From assembly GCF_001623075.1 (NCBI RefSeq), contig NZ_LMCF01000016.1, positions 1 to 64,000 of the forward strand: DNA of 64,000 nucleotides. Reading direction: 5' to 3'. Position numbers and translations under genes: made by a program. The notes under the pieces were generated by a model. The model did no database searches and had not been told where the DNA came from. It saw nothing but the letters and a program-made list of their open reading frames with translations. This stretch comes from Pseudovibrio sp. Ad37. GTDB lineage: Bacteria > Pseudomonadota > Alphaproteobacteria > Rhizobiales > Stappiaceae. Below, in pieces: positions 28,837 through 38,042 of the stretch. Position 1 is the stretch's first letter. The number at the start of each line of letters is the position of its first letter.

Positions 28837-30012
28837 ATGTCCAAAGTGCCGACCATTTTGCAAATTGTCCCCGACCTTCAAACCGGCGGAGCCGAGCGCA
28901 CCACAGTGGATGTCGCAGAGGCGATCGTCAACGAAGGCTGGAATAGCCTTGTGATTTCGCAGGGCGGACGCATGGTCCCCGAGTTGGAAGCAACAGGGGC
29001 AGTGCACTTTGAACTGCCAGTGAAGTCCAAGAACCCTTGGACCATGTGGCGTAATTCCTATTTGATTGAGCGTATCTGCCAGCAGAACAGAGTTGATCTG
29101 GTGCATGCCCGATCCCGTGCCCCTGCATGGTCGGCCTTGTGGGCGGCTCACCGTCTCAATATTCCTTATGTCACCACCTATCACGGCATCTATAAGGAAA
29201 CGAACAAGTTCAAGGCGTTCTACAATTCCTCCATGACCCGTGCGGACAAGGTGATCGCGAACTCCAGATTCACAGCGGATTTGGTGGAAAAACGCGACCC
29301 GCGCACAAAAGGCAAAACCTCGGTTATCTATCGCGGCCCGGATGTGGAATCCTTCAACCCCGACAATATCAGCGATGAGCGTATCACAGACCTGCGCGCG
29401 CGCTGGGGTGTCTCTGACAACCGCCGTGTGGTGATAAACCTTGCCCGCCTGACCGAATGGAAAGGCCAGCGCGTGCTGATTGAAGCAACGCGCCAACTCA
29501 TCGAACGTGGCGGCTATGATGACGTGCTTGTGGTTTTGGCGGGCGATGATCAGGGGCGCGAATCCTATCGCCAGTCTTTGGAACTTCAGATTGCAGAATC
29601 TGATCTGACAGAACGCGTGCGCATCGTTGGGCACTGTTCAGATGTTCCGGCAGCCCTTGCAATAGCAGATGTTTCTGTTGTTGCTTCCATTGAAGCCGAG
29701 GCTTTCGGTCGTGCAGCTGTAGAAGCGCAGGCAGCTGGCGTGCCGATCATCGTCTCCAACATTGGCGCAGTACCGGAAACGGTTCTTGTACCGCCTGTTG
29801 TAAAGGCTGAAGAGCGTACTGGTTGGCATTTTGAAAATGGTGATGCTGAGGAACTCTGCGAGTTGATGGCTCAGGCCTTGGATATGAGCGCTGGAGACCG
29901 TGCCAAACTCACCAAACGGGCTCATGACCATGTAGAACGGTCATTCACCAAGCAGGCTATGTGTGATGCCACACTAAACGTTTACCGCGAGCTGTTACCA
30001 ACAGGAAGCTAA
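28837..30012 (+). CDS. Glycosyltransferase family 4 protein
   Basis: 391 residues with a GT-B fold. The N-terminal acceptor domain opens VPTILQIVPDLQTGGAERT, typical of GT4 enzymes. The C-terminal donor domain has INLARLTEWKGQRVLIEA and the sugar-nucleotide-binding EAFGRAAVEAQAAGVPII (an E-x7-E signature). It probably adds a sugar from a nucleotide donor to lipopolysaccharide or another envelope glycan at the inner-membrane face. ATG 28837 gives the normal start, and the upstream 30 codons are not conserved in character. infC follows after a clear gap. Confidence 0.9.
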   Translation: MSKVPTILQIVPDLQTGGAERTTVDVAEAIVNEGWNSLVISQGGRMVPELEATGAVHFELPVKSKNPWTMWRNSYLIERICQQNRVDLVHARSRAPAWSALWAAHRLNIPYVTTYHGIYKETNKFKAFYNSSMTRADKVIANSRFTADLVEKRDPRTKGKTSVIYRGPDVESFNPDNISDERITDLRARWGVSDNRRVVINLARLTEWKGQRVLIEATRQLIERGGYDDVLVVLAGDDQGRESYRQSLELQIAESDLTERVRIVGHCSDVPAALAIADVSVVASIEAEAFGRAAVEAQAAGVPIIVSNIGAVPETVLVPPVVKAEERTGWHFENGDAEELCELMAQALDMSAGDRAKLTKRAHDHVERSFTKQAMCDATLNVYRELLPTGS

Positions 30013-30051
30013 CTGGTTGTAAATGTCGCGTCAGAACCTACAAAACTAGTG

Positions 30052-30080
30052 TTGACTTACGTGGCATTTTTCCTGATTCT
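30052..30080 (+). promoter_or_regulatory. Putative infC promoter
   Basis: TTGACT (30052-30057), 17-base spacer, GATTCT (30075-30080). This leaves a leader of about 115 bases before the infC start. Confidence 0.4.
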
Positions 30081-30202
30081 AGCAATGCAGCGCAATTGAT
30101 GCCCTTCCCACGCGTTTCTCGACTTGACGAAACAGTCGGAACCAGTCATTGAACTGTTATCAAATATTCGCAAGTTCGGCAGTCTAAAGAGGAGATACTC
30201 AC

Positions 30203-30745
30203 ATTCGCCGTCCGTTTCGCGCACCGCCACCCACTAAGGAAGGGCCGCGCACCAATAAAGAGATTCGCGTTCGCGAAGTGCAGCTGATCAACACCGAGGG
30301 TGACAACCTCGGCCCAACTCCAACCGAAGAAGCCCTCGCAATGGCGGTGGAACAAGGTTTGGACCTGGTCGAAATTGCTCCGAACAGTCAGCCACCTGTT
30401 TGTAAGATTCTGGACTATGGTCGCTATAAGTACCAAGCTCAGAAGAAAGCTGCAGAAGCACGCAAAAAACAGAAGATCGTTGAGATCAAAGAAATCAAAA
30501 TGCGTCCGAACATCGACACTCATGATTATGAAGTGAAGATGCGGAACATGAAGCGCTTCTTTGAAGATGGTGATAAAGTGAAGGTGACACTTCGCTTCCG
30601 TGGTCGTGAAATGGCTCACCAGGATCTCGGCATGAAGTTGCTCCTGAAGGTTAAAGCAGAGACTGCGGACATCGCTAAAGTCGAGTCCCATCCAAAGCTT
30701 GAAGGCCGCCAGATGATGATGGTGCTCTCACCTATCGCTCGTTAA
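30203..30745 (+). CDS. infC: Translation initiation factor IF-3, AUU start
   Basis: IF-3 binds the 30S subunit and checks the start codon and initiator tRNA. The conserved protein extends upstream of any ATG: from ATT 30203 it reads [24 protein letters not shown], the alphaproteobacterial N-terminus, giving 180 residues. GAGGAG lies eight bases before the ATT. AUU is the known infC start in E. coli, where it allows IF-3 to repress its own translation, and the same control is inferred here. The N-domain (about 15-80), linker and C-domain with [14 protein letters not shown] and [12 protein letters not shown] are complete. An annotation starting at 30278 would be truncated. Confidence 0.96.
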   Translation: MRRPFRAPPPTKEGPRTNKEIRVREVQLINTEGDNLGPTPTEEALAMAVEQGLDLVEIAPNSQPPVCKILDYGRYKYQAQKKAAEARKKQKIVEIKEIKMRPNIDTHDYEVKMRNMKRFFEDGDKVKVTLRFRGREMAHQDLGMKLLLKVKAETADIAKVESHPKLEGRQMMMVLSPIAR

Positions 30746-30816
30746 TACGGGTTGGTTGAAGCGCTCCGGCTTTGTTTCCGTGTAGCTACTCAACCGTAAC
30801 CCCAGAGAATTTTGAG

Positions 30817-30846
30817 ATTACCCGGCACATTGTGTCGGGTATTTTC
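30817..30846 (+). terminator. infC terminator
   Basis: TACCCG-G-CAC and GTG-T-CGGGTA pair around ATT (30819-30841), followed by TTTTCGTTT. Confidence 0.8.
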
Positions 30847-30871
30847 GTTTGTATCTGAGAGTGGAGGTCTA

Positions 30872-31381
30872 ATGATGAATGATGAGATGAAACTGCATCA
30901 CGAGCGCATGCAAAAACTTGTTGCCTTCACTGCTTCCTCCTTTCAAACCTCGCATCCTTCTCCATTCGGTGGGGCGATCTATACCGCTGACGGAAGATTG
31001 TTGGCTCAGGCCTACGACAGTGTGATCCGGGAGTGTGACCCGACCTGCCATGGAGAGGTCAATGCAATTCGGCAGGCTAGTAAAGTACTGGGCTCTCGCT
31101 GGCTTGCCGATTGTACCATGTACAGCACCTGTGAGCCTTGTGCCATGTGTACCGCTGCAACCATATGGGCTGGCATTGATCAGGTTGTTTTCGGCGCTTT
31201 CACCAATGAGGATGCGACCCACTTCTGGCCTCAGGAAATGGATTTGAGAACGAAGGATCTGACAAATCATATGGTGCAGCGCCCTCAGATCACAGTGATT
31301 GATGGGGTTGAGCGTGAAGCCTGTAAGCAGCTTTTCACGCAGTGCGCAAGCGCGATGCAAAGGCTTGGGATTGAGATTTAA
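30872..31381 (+). CDS. Nucleoside/nucleobase deaminase (CMP/dCMP deaminase fold)
   Basis: 169 residues with the zinc deaminase signature: C-H-G-E-V-N-A-I (His and catalytic Glu, about residues 65-72) and C-E-P-C-A-M-C (about 93-99). Family members include tRNA adenosine deaminase TadA, guanine deaminase and cytosine deaminase. PFGGAIYTADGRLL resembles the guanine-deaminase branch, but the substrate cannot be fixed. GGAGG before the double ATG supports the start, and the infC terminator separates it from infC. Confidence 0.85.
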   Translation: MMNDEMKLHHERMQKLVAFTASSFQTSHPSPFGGAIYTADGRLLAQAYDSVIRECDPTCHGEVNAIRQASKVLGSRWLADCTMYSTCEPCAMCTAATIWAGIDQVVFGAFTNEDATHFWPQEMDLRTKDLTNHMVQRPQITVIDGVEREACKQLFTQCASAMQRLGIEI

Positions 31382-31492
31382 AGCCTTTCATGGTCCGGCA
31401 AAGTTCTTTGTAGAAAATTATTTGCCGTATAGGCTATTTCATTCGATCAAAAGGCGCCTTAGCCTGATTTCGATATGTTTTGAAATTGGGCG

Positions 31493-32149
31493 ATGATAAT
31501 GCGACAGGTTATTTTCTTAATTAGCTTTAGTTTTGCGCTTGCCTATGGAGTGTATTTTTGCTGGCAAGACCCGTCATTACTGAAAACCGTTGTGAAAACA
31601 ACTGCTCTCGGAGTTGTCGCTCTTTGGGCTTTTGTAACGCAAGCTCCGCTCCTGCTTGCATTGGCCCTGACGACATCCTCAGTGGGAGATGCAGCTCTGG
31701 CAGTGCCGGGTGAGGTTCGGTTCCTTGTTGGGCTTTGCAGTTTTGCGATCGCACATGTTTTTTATATCGTCTTATTCTCTCGAAAAATCAGGCATTTCGA
31801 TTCCAGGATATTCATAGTGTCAGGAGCTGCTCTCTCAGTTCTGGTGCTGTCGACCGGCTGGTGGTTGCTCCCCTTTACCGGTGATCTCATGATTCCAGTT
31901 GCCATCTATATTATTTTGATAGCAACTATGGGAGGGATGGCAGCACAGGTTGGTGGCTGGGTTTTGATAGGCGCTCTCGCCTTCATGATGTCTGACACTC
32001 TGTTAGCTATCCAACTCTTCCGTCTGGACGATATCAGCCCTCTCCAGCTACCGGTTTCAGTAGCACTTTGGACATTATATTATTGTGGTCAGATGTTGAT
32101 ATTCCTAGCTATCAGCAGAGACCGGGTTCCAGTCAGCAAGTTCTCTTGA
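31493..32149 (+). CDS. YhhN/TMEM86-family membrane protein (putative lysoplasmalogenase)
   Basis: 218 residues with about seven or eight membrane segments. TKTTALG-type segment (VVKTTALGVVALWAF), S-S-V-G-D-A-A-L after segment three and S-D-T-L-L-A late match the YhhN family's conserved Lys and paired Asp residues. The animal member TMEM86B is lysoplasmalogenase. Bacterial roles are mostly unproven. It lies between the deaminase and rpmI on the same strand. Confidence 0.8.
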   Translation: MIMRQVIFLISFSFALAYGVYFCWQDPSLLKTVVKTTALGVVALWAFVTQAPLLLALALTTSSVGDAALAVPGEVRFLVGLCSFAIAHVFYIVLFSRKIRHFDSRIFIVSGAALSVLVLSTGWWLLPFTGDLMIPVAIYIILIATMGGMAAQVGGWVLIGALAFMMSDTLLAIQLFRLDDISPLQLPVSVALWTLYYCGQMLIFLAISRDRVPVSKFS

Positions 32150-32296
32150 AATCTGCTTGCATTCCCATGCTGGCAGTTTTATAAGGCCTCGTTCAAAGTC
32201 GCCCGGCTGTAGTTTGCCTCCTAGGTATTTATAGGAAATCAGGCAGAAATTACAGGGCATGCCGTGGCGGCTTCTGATGCATCCATTGCAAATTTT

Positions 32297-32314
32297 TGAT
32301 CAGTTTACTGATCA
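32297..32314 (+). promoter_or_regulatory. Leader hairpin of rpmI-rplT
   Basis: TGATCAG/CTGATCA (32297-32303 with 32308-32314) around TTTA, 20 bases before the rpmI start. It could contribute to L20 autoregulation of the operon, but its shape is not diagnostic. Confidence 0.4.
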
Positions 32315-32333
32315 TCACAAGAAAGGACGCAAA

Positions 32334-32531
32334 ATGCCCAAGTTGAAGACGAAGTCTGGAGCTAAAAAACGCTTCAAGCTGACCGCGACTGGCAAAGTTA
32401 AGTGTGGCCAGGCTGGCAAACGCCACGGCATGATTAAACGCACGACTAAGTTCATCCGTAACGCACGTGGTACAACCACTCTGTGCGATGCAGATGCACG
32501 TATCGTGAAAAAATATCTGCCTTACGGCTAA
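32334..32531 (+). CDS. rpmI: 50S ribosomal protein L35
   Basis: 65 residues starting [17 protein letters not shown], the conserved L35 N-terminus, and ending KKYLPYG. The frame extends to 32259, but AAAGGA before ATG 32334 and family length fix the start. It is followed after 29 bases by rplT. infC is nearby but separated by two genes and its own terminator, unlike the contiguous infC-rpmI-rplT order of E. coli. Confidence 0.98.
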   Translation: MPKLKTKSGAKKRFKLTATGKVKCGQAGKRHGMIKRTTKFIRNARGTTTLCDADARIVKKYLPYG

Positions 32532-32560
32532 GCCTTAAAACCTGACACTAGGAGACTACC

Positions 32561-32917
32561 ATGTCACGTGTAAAAAGAGGCGTTACCGCCCACGCTCGTC
32601 ACAAAAAAGTTATTAAGGCAGCCAAAGGTTACTACGGCCGTCGTAAGAACACCATCCGCGTTGCTAAGCAGGCAGTCGAGAAAGCGGCACAGTACGCTTA
32701 CCGCGACCGTAAAGCTCGCAAGCGGAACTTCCGTGCACTCTGGATCCAGCGTATCAACGCAGCGACCCGTGAACACGGCATGACCTACGGCCGCTTCATC
32801 GATGGCTTGAACAAAGCTGGCATCGAAGTTGACCGTAAGGTTCTTTCTGACCTCGCGATCAATCAGCCAGACGCATTCAAAGCACTGGTTGAAAAGGCGC
32901 AGGCTGCTGTAGCTTAA
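32561..32917 (+). CDS. rplT: 50S ribosomal protein L20
   Basis: 118 residues, full length. [19 protein letters not shown] and [13 protein letters not shown] are the standard L20 segments. L20 is needed early in 50S assembly and represses its own operon in several bacteria. TAGGAG precedes the ATG. Confidence 0.98.
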   Translation: MSRVKRGVTAHARHKKVIKAAKGYYGRRKNTIRVAKQAVEKAAQYAYRDRKARKRNFRALWIQRINAATREHGMTYGRFIDGLNKAGIEVDRKVLSDLAINQPDAFKALVEKAQAAVA

Positions 32918-32947
32918 TTGCTATAGTAGAAAGCAGAAGCTTTTTTG

Positions 32948-32983
32948 AAAAAGGCAGGTTCCGCAAGGTGCCTGCTTTTTTTG
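32948..32983 (+). terminator. rplT terminator
   Basis: GCAGG and CCTGC pair around a 12-base loop, flanked by A and T runs (AAAAAGG ... CTTTTTTTG). Confidence 0.8.
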
Positions 32984-33095
32984 TGTTCGCTCCCATACTC
33001 GACGAAAGAGGCCTGTTCTTCTGCCGCAGTATGTGAAGAAATAGCAAAACGACAAAAAAATGCGCATTCAGCGCTTTGGTGTATTGGGGGTGAGC

Positions 33096-33479
33096 ATGGT
33101 CAATGGGAAATGCGACTGCGGTAAAGTGAGCTTTCAGGTGGAAGAGGTGAGAGACACAGTTACAGTCTGCCATTGCAGCCAATGCAGGCGCACAAGTGGC
33201 CATGTCTGGGCCTCAACGCATGCCCCCTATGAAAAAGTCAGTTTTACTGCAGATGAAGGGCTTACCTGGTATTCGTCCTCTGACTTTGCAAAACGCGGCT
33301 TCTTTAAGTTCTGCGGCTCGAGCTTGTTCTACCTAATGAACAATGAAGAAGGTATCGCTATAGCTGCTGGCTGTCTGAATGAGCCAACCAACCTACACAT
33401 AGGCAAGCACATCTTTGTAAAAGACAAAGGGGACTACTACGAAATCACCGATGGCGCCCCTCAAATCCAGCGGTTCTGA
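33096..33479 (+). CDS. GFA/CENP-V family protein lacking one zinc cysteine
   Basis: 127 residues of the glutathione-dependent formaldehyde-activating enzyme (GFA/CENP-V) fold. The first zinc set is present (C6-D-C8, then C25-H-C27 and C30). In the second set the C-x-x-C of relatives (GFCSKCGS in the 43 kb copies) is changed to G-F-F-K-F-C-G-S, so Cys70 is Phe and only Cys73 remains. The family name overstates what is known; most members have no assigned reaction. The structural site may be weakened. GGGGGTG lies just before ATG 33096. Confidence 0.8.
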   Translation: MVNGKCDCGKVSFQVEEVRDTVTVCHCSQCRRTSGHVWASTHAPYEKVSFTADEGLTWYSSSDFAKRGFFKFCGSSLFYLMNNEEGIAIAAGCLNEPTNLHIGKHIFVKDKGDYYEITDGAPQIQRF

Positions 33480-33533
33480 TCTGCCGGCAATATGACTCGC
33501 AGGAAGCAAGCCCAATGACCTATACTTGCCATC

Positions 33534-34412
33534 TTGCACCTGATCAATAAGATCGCAAAAACTACTGTCGGAAAGGTGCTAGCGAAAGTGGCCCAACTCA
33601 CGAGTAATGTGCCTGAAAAGGTGGCATCAATTGCCCCGAAATTGTCCATTCATCCGATCACACAGGCCACAAGAGCAACATTTACGGATCTGTATTTTCG
33701 GCAAACGTTCCTCTCGTTCATTCATAAAGGGACGAAAAAGGTCATTTGTCCACTCAACGGCGAACTGATTGGCTCAGCGGGAGATCTCTTTATCTTCCCT
33801 CCCGGTTCCATAATTAGCCTCGAGAATAGACCTCTGGTGAATGATAATTATCAAGCTGATGGCGTTAGTATCGATAACGCGCTGGTTGATGCAGTCTTTG
33901 CAGATCAATCGGCTAATCCAGTGGCTACAGGTATTCAGATTGTGCGTGGTGAAGAGCAGCAGCCGGAAGAAGTACTCGCTCTAGTCAAAGAGACACTAAC
34001 AAATGCTTCTCTTCCGGAAGCGTTAAAGCAACACCGCCTGTTGGAGCCGTTAATTTGGCTGCGCCATATCGGAGTTCATCTGCCAAAGCCTGATACAGTC
34101 AATTCGCTGAGCAAGGTACGCAGCCTCATTGAAACTGATTTGAGCTACGCATGGCGCGCGACTGATGTTGCCAGCCATTTTGCCATGAGTGAGGCAACCT
34201 TCCGCCGTTGGCTTGCCAAGTCTGGGCATGGCTTTGCAAAAGCTCTGCTCCACGCCCGCTTGGAGAAGGGGCTAGCCTTATTGCAATCCACTCATGATCC
34301 AATCTCGAACATTGCATTGGATTGCGGCTTCAACACACCTTCACATTTCTCCGAGGCTTTCAAAAAACGCTTCGGCATTCGTCCGAAAGAGATCCGATTA
34401 CGAGATCATTGA
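33534..34412 (+). CDS. AraC-family transcriptional regulator
   Basis: About 292 residues. The C-terminal two-helix-turn-helix domain (about 190-290) is clear: RATDVASHFAMSEATFRRWLAK and P-I-S-N-I-A-L-D-C-G-F-N-T-P-S-H-F-S-E-A-F-K-K-R-F-G. The N-terminal sensing domain is unassigned; C-P-L-N-G-E-L and G-D-L-F-I-F-P-P-G-S suggest a cupin. There is no in-frame ATG near the front; TTG 33534 is the earliest usable start, and no good ribosome site is seen, so the N-terminus is uncertain. It follows the GFA gene by 54 bases. Confidence 0.82.
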   Translation: MHLINKIAKTTVGKVLAKVAQLTSNVPEKVASIAPKLSIHPITQATRATFTDLYFRQTFLSFIHKGTKKVICPLNGELIGSAGDLFIFPPGSIISLENRPLVNDNYQADGVSIDNALVDAVFADQSANPVATGIQIVRGEEQQPEEVLALVKETLTNASLPEALKQHRLLEPLIWLRHIGVHLPKPDTVNSLSKVRSLIETDLSYAWRATDVASHFAMSEATFRRWLAKSGHGFAKALLHARLEKGLALLQSTHDPISNIALDCGFNTPSHFSEAFKKRFGIRPKEIRLRDH

Positions 34413-34510
34413 TCGAAATTTGATAGTTTGTGAGTGAAACGCGAAAGCGCAAGCTGCAAGTACTGCCTATAGCTGGAATATGTTCAACGCACTAAGCCAC
34501 TGGAGATAAC

Positions 34511-35059
34511 ATGTTCCCGAAACCACATGCACTTGGTCTGGCCATCGCCGCTTCTCTTGCATCTGCCGCCCACGCGCAAGACTTTAAGCTCACCAGTACC
34601 TCCATTGCTGAGGGAGCACAGCTTACATCCGAGTTCGTTTACAACGGATTCGGATGTACCGGAGGCAACCTTTCGCCTCAGCTCAGTTGGTCCAACGCAC
34701 CAGAAGGCACCAAAAGCTTCGCTCTTACTGCTTATGATCCGGATGCTCCGACCGGTTCCGGCTGGTGGCATTGGAATGTGGTGAATATTCCTGCCTCTGC
34801 AAACTCTCTTGAAGAAGGCGTGAGCAATGACAAAACCCTGCCTTCCGGTTCAATGGAAATCACCAATGACTATGGCTCAAAAGGGTTTGGCGGTGCCTGT
34901 CCCCCTCAGGGAGAAGTACACCGTTACATCTTCACTATCCATGCACTCGGCGTTCCTGTTCTGGATCTCCCTGAAAATCCTAGCAACGCATTGGTCGGCT
35001 ACATGATTGGTGTGAACAGGCTGCAATCCGCCAAGATCACAGCCGTCTTTAGTCACTAA
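34511..35059 (+). CDS. Exported YbhB/YbcL-type PEBP protein
   Basis: 182 residues. Signal peptide 1-22 (HAQD), then a phosphatidylethanolamine-binding-protein domain: Y-D-P-D-A-P-T-G-S-G-W-W-H-W (about 77-90) and G-G-A-C-P-P-Q-G-E-V-H-R-Y (about 126-138) form the conserved anion pocket. The bacterial role is unknown; members are periplasmic or cytoplasmic and probably bind small phosphorylated or lipid ligands. CTGGAG precedes the ATG. Confidence 0.88.
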   Translation: MFPKPHALGLAIAASLASAAHAQDFKLTSTSIAEGAQLTSEFVYNGFGCTGGNLSPQLSWSNAPEGTKSFALTAYDPDAPTGSGWWHWNVVNIPASANSLEEGVSNDKTLPSGSMEITNDYGSKGFGGACPPQGEVHRYIFTIHALGVPVLDLPENPSNALVGYMIGVNRLQSAKITAVFSH

Positions 35060-35133
35060 ACACACTCAGTTATCGCTCGATTGGTATATGCTAAGTGAAA
35101 CCACAGGTAAGAGGCTTTGCCAGGCTATGTTAG

Positions 35134-35168
35134 CAAAATCCCCTCCGGGACGCTCTGTCCCAGAGGGG
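35134..35168 (-). terminator. Terminator of phoX
   Basis: CCCCTC-C-GGGAC (35140-35151) pairs with GTCCC-A-GAGGGG (35157-35168). On the minus strand it is followed by ATTTTGCT, 25 bases after the phoX stop. Confidence 0.85.
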
Positions 35169-35192
35169 TATCGTATGAGCTGTGACGTCTGC

Positions 35193-37094
35193 CTACCCAA
35201 TCACACCATTATCATCACGCTTAATGACGATGACGGAAGAGCGTGGCAGCTTGCCGCCGTCTGGCCAGTTACCGCCCGGGTGCTGAATGCCCACAAACAT
35301 GCTGCGGCGATCAGCAGACCAGGTCAGACCAGTGACTTCACTGCCGGTTGGCCCGGTCATGAAGCGTTGGATTTCTCCTGTCACAGGATCACCAACCAGC
35401 ATCTGATTGTTGCCCATTCCGGCAAAATCGCCTTCATTGCTGTCGTTGCCATCTGTCTGTATCCAGACCATGCCCGTCTCATCAAATGCCATACCATCTG
35501 GTGAGTTGAACATATTGCCAGCATTGACGTTTGCAGACCCGGCCTTCGGGCCTTCGTGAACGGCCGGATTGCCAGCCATCACATAAAGATCCCAGTCAAA
35601 CGTATCAGCGGCATGATCCTCATTGTGTGGACGCCAGCGCACGATCTGGCCGTATTTGTTGGTCTCGCGCGGGTTAGGGCCGTTGACGGAAGTGTCGTCA
35701 CCCCCGGCGTTTGGCTTCACGCCGCGGTTCTTGTTGTTGGTCAGACAACAATAAGCTTCTACTGCATTAGGATTGGCAGAAATCCATTCCGGGCGGTCCA
35801 TAGTGGTCGCACCAACAGCAGAGCCGGCAATACGGCTGAAGATCAGGATGCTCGCCGCGTCCATACCAGTGGTCTCTGGGGTCAGTGCCAGCCACTCACC
35901 TGTCTGGTTATCGTTGAACTTAGCAACATAGAGCGTACCATCATCCAGTAAGCCATCAGTCGGCTGCCCTGGAGCGTAAATGCCGTTAGAGACAAAGCGG
36001 TACATGAACTCGCCGCGCTCATCATCCCCCATGTAAACGACCACGCGGCCATCTGGTGCCAGAACAGCTTCCGCATTCTCATGCTTGAAGCGGCCTAGGG
36101 CGGTGTGTTTCACGGGAGTAGAAGTCGGATCTGTTGGGTCGATCTCTACAATCCAACCGGCACGATGTGGTTCGTTTGGATTCTTCGCAATATCAAATCG
36201 CTCATCGAACTTGTGGTAGTCATAGTTGAAGCCTGTCTCGTTGATGCCATAACGCTGATAGCCAGCATCAACACCGTCCAGACGTGCCGCAGGATCAGCT
36301 TCATTCGCGCCAAAGTACCCGTTGAAGTTCTCTTCGCAAGTCAGATACGTGCCCCAGGGTGTTTTGCCAGATCCGCAGTTGTTGAAAGTACCAAGCGACT
36401 GCGTGCCAGAAGGATCAGCAGCCGTCTGCAGCAAGGGATGACCAGCAGCAGGGCCTGCCAGCATCATCGGTGTGTTGTGTGTGAGGCGGCGGTTGAATGG
36501 ACTATTCTTCACGATAGCCCAGCCATCGTCCCCGTCTTCCACTTCAATAACAACCACATCTTGCAGATGTTGCAGTTTCAGAACATCGTCAGCGCTCTTC
36601 GGTGCGCCATCTTCGTTCTGAGGCAGGTTGATCTTGCGGTTGGCGTATTCATGGTTGATCGCGAGCAGTTGCTTACCCTGAAACTGAAAGCTTTCCATAC
36701 CGTCAGTGTTCTCGCCAAACACCTTATCAGCACCAGCAGCTGAACCACCCGTCTCATGGTTGAAAGCTTCAGCACCATCCACCAGAGCATCGCCCCAGCG
36801 TGCCAGAATTTTCCAGCTGTAGCCTTCAGGCACATGCACGGTCGCATCTGTGTAAGTTGGAATAGGTTTGAATGCAAAGCGCGAAGTAGACGCTTTGGCT
36901 TCAGACATGGAGAGGCCAAGTACACCAGTGCCCATCACAGCAGCGCCGGAGCCAAATGCCAACACGCCACCCAGAAATCCGCGGCGTGAAATCGCACGCT
37001 CGACAACGCGGTCAAATTCATTTTCTTCAGCACGAGGGAAATTCTGCTCATCCCACTCATCTGCTGTGAGTTCATTCATAAATTCGTTCGTCAT
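35193..37094 (-). CDS. phoX: PhoX-family (DUF839) phosphatase, Tat-exported
   Basis: 633 residues. A twin-arginine signal, S-R-R-G-F-L-G-G (residues 36-43), sits after an acidic 30-residue lead, so the folded enzyme with metal cofactor is exported. The beta-propeller contains PhoX/DUF839 signatures such as GTYLTCEENFNGYFG, the repeated FNNCGSG and N-P-R-E-T-N-K-Y-G-Q-I-V-R-W. PhoX phosphatases use Fe and Ca to hydrolyse phosphomonoesters and are common in marine bacteria. I did not see a convincing PHO box upstream. Some DUF839 members are not proven phosphatases. Confidence 0.85.
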   Translation of the reverse strand: MTNEFMNELTADEWDEQNFPRAEENEFDRVVERAISRRGFLGGVLAFGSGAAVMGTGVLGLSMSEAKASTSRFAFKPIPTYTDATVHVPEGYSWKILARWGDALVDGAEAFNHETGGSAAGADKVFGENTDGMESFQFQGKQLLAINHEYANRKINLPQNEDGAPKSADDVLKLQHLQDVVVIEVEDGDDGWAIVKNSPFNRRLTHNTPMMLAGPAAGHPLLQTAADPSGTQSLGTFNNCGSGKTPWGTYLTCEENFNGYFGANEADPAARLDGVDAGYQRYGINETGFNYDYHKFDERFDIAKNPNEPHRAGWIVEIDPTDPTSTPVKHTALGRFKHENAEAVLAPDGRVVVYMGDDERGEFMYRFVSNGIYAPGQPTDGLLDDGTLYVAKFNDNQTGEWLALTPETTGMDAASILIFSRIAGSAVGATTMDRPEWISANPNAVEAYCCLTNNKNRGVKPNAGGDDTSVNGPNPRETNKYGQIVRWRPHNEDHAADTFDWDLYVMAGNPAVHEGPKAGSANVNAGNMFNSPDGMAFDETGMVWIQTDGNDSNEGDFAGMGNNQMLVGDPVTGEIQRFMTGPTGSEVTGLTWSADRRSMFVGIQHPGGNWPDGGKLPRSSVIVIKRDDNGVIG

Positions 37095-37462
37095 TGGAAA
37101 TATCCCGTAGAAGAAGGTGAATGCATACTACGGTGCTAACATGACATCTTCACGAAGCAATTGGGGTATAAAAAATCTGCAAATGTAATATGAGTAATGT
37201 ATTCAAGTTATAATATGCCGCATACGAGAATAATAATATCTGCTGGGCGTCACATTAAACTGTTGTAGTTCATTGTTATTGTTTATTTCGCCTGATTTTA
37301 TTTTATAGATTACTTAAATTTATTCAATAAATGCTATGATAATATAAGAGTTGACGCCTAACAAGATGGTACTGCTAGCAAAATTCCAGAATACCTCGGA
37401 TTGTACTTGTAAGCTTTCAACTGTTTCCAAGGCCCCTGTGAAATCTGCGCAAAAACGTCACC
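37095..37462. other. Intergenic region upstream of phoX
   Basis: 368 bases, very AT-rich at 37170-37350. It must hold the phoX promoter. No tandem CTGTCAT-like repeats of a PHO box are evident and no gene is seen. Confidence 0.4.
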
Positions 37463-37885
37463 TCACACTGGTTCAATCACCTTTTGCAAACAGACGGAGT
37501 GGGTATCCGAGTACCCTTGTCCCTCATAGAAGCTGATAGCCTGCGTGTTATCTCCGCGTACAAGCAACTGAACCTTCCAAATACCTCGAGCCCGCAACCA
37601 ATCCTCTGCTGCTGCTGTAATTGCCTTACCAAGCCCTTTTCCCTGATGGTTCGGGTGTGTGCTGACATAATAAAACCAACCGCGATGCCCGTCTTCACCG
37701 CACATAATGCTGGCAACAACAATCCCATCCAGCTGACCAATCAAAATCGTAGAGTGTTCGCCCTCGAGTGCTTTCTCGATATCCCGAACCGGATCATTCC
37801 ATTCACGGAAGACCCCAGCAGCTTTCCAAAGAGCAATAACTGCATCCTGATCTGATAAGCACATTTCACGATAAATCATATGCAT
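37463..37885 (-). CDS. GNAT acetyltransferase (YpeA-like)
   Basis: 140 residues from ATG 37885, the length of E. coli YpeA (141). Conserved features: A-L-W-K-A-A-G-V-F-R-E-W-N-D-P at the start, G-E-D-G-H-R-G-W-F-Y-Y-V in the centre and H-P-N-H-Q-G-K-G-L-G-K-A as the acetyl-CoA loop. The frame is open to 38044, but the extra N-terminal 53 residues are unlike the family. No strong ribosome site is visible. The substrate is unknown. Confidence 0.82.
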   Translation of the reverse strand: MHMIYREMCLSDQDAVIALWKAAGVFREWNDPVRDIEKALEGEHSTILIGQLDGIVVASIMCGEDGHRGWFYYVSTHPNHQGKGLGKAITAAAEDWLRARGIWKVQLLVRGDNTQAISFYEGQGYSDTHSVCLQKVIEPV

Positions 37886-38042
37886 CGCACAGAGTAGTTT
37901 GAAAATAGAAAAGTAATCACAGGATGTTTTGTGATTATCCTTTTTAATACAGTAACTTGCAATTGAGAAGAGGGATAATAACAAGGTTAATAATCTATAA
38001 GTAAAAATATGAAAATCTTTGCGCGATTGAGAGGTTTTCGAC

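Noticed and set aside
37095-37462. PHO box upstream of phoX
   Set aside because: Only scattered partial TGTCAT matches; no tandem spaced repeats.
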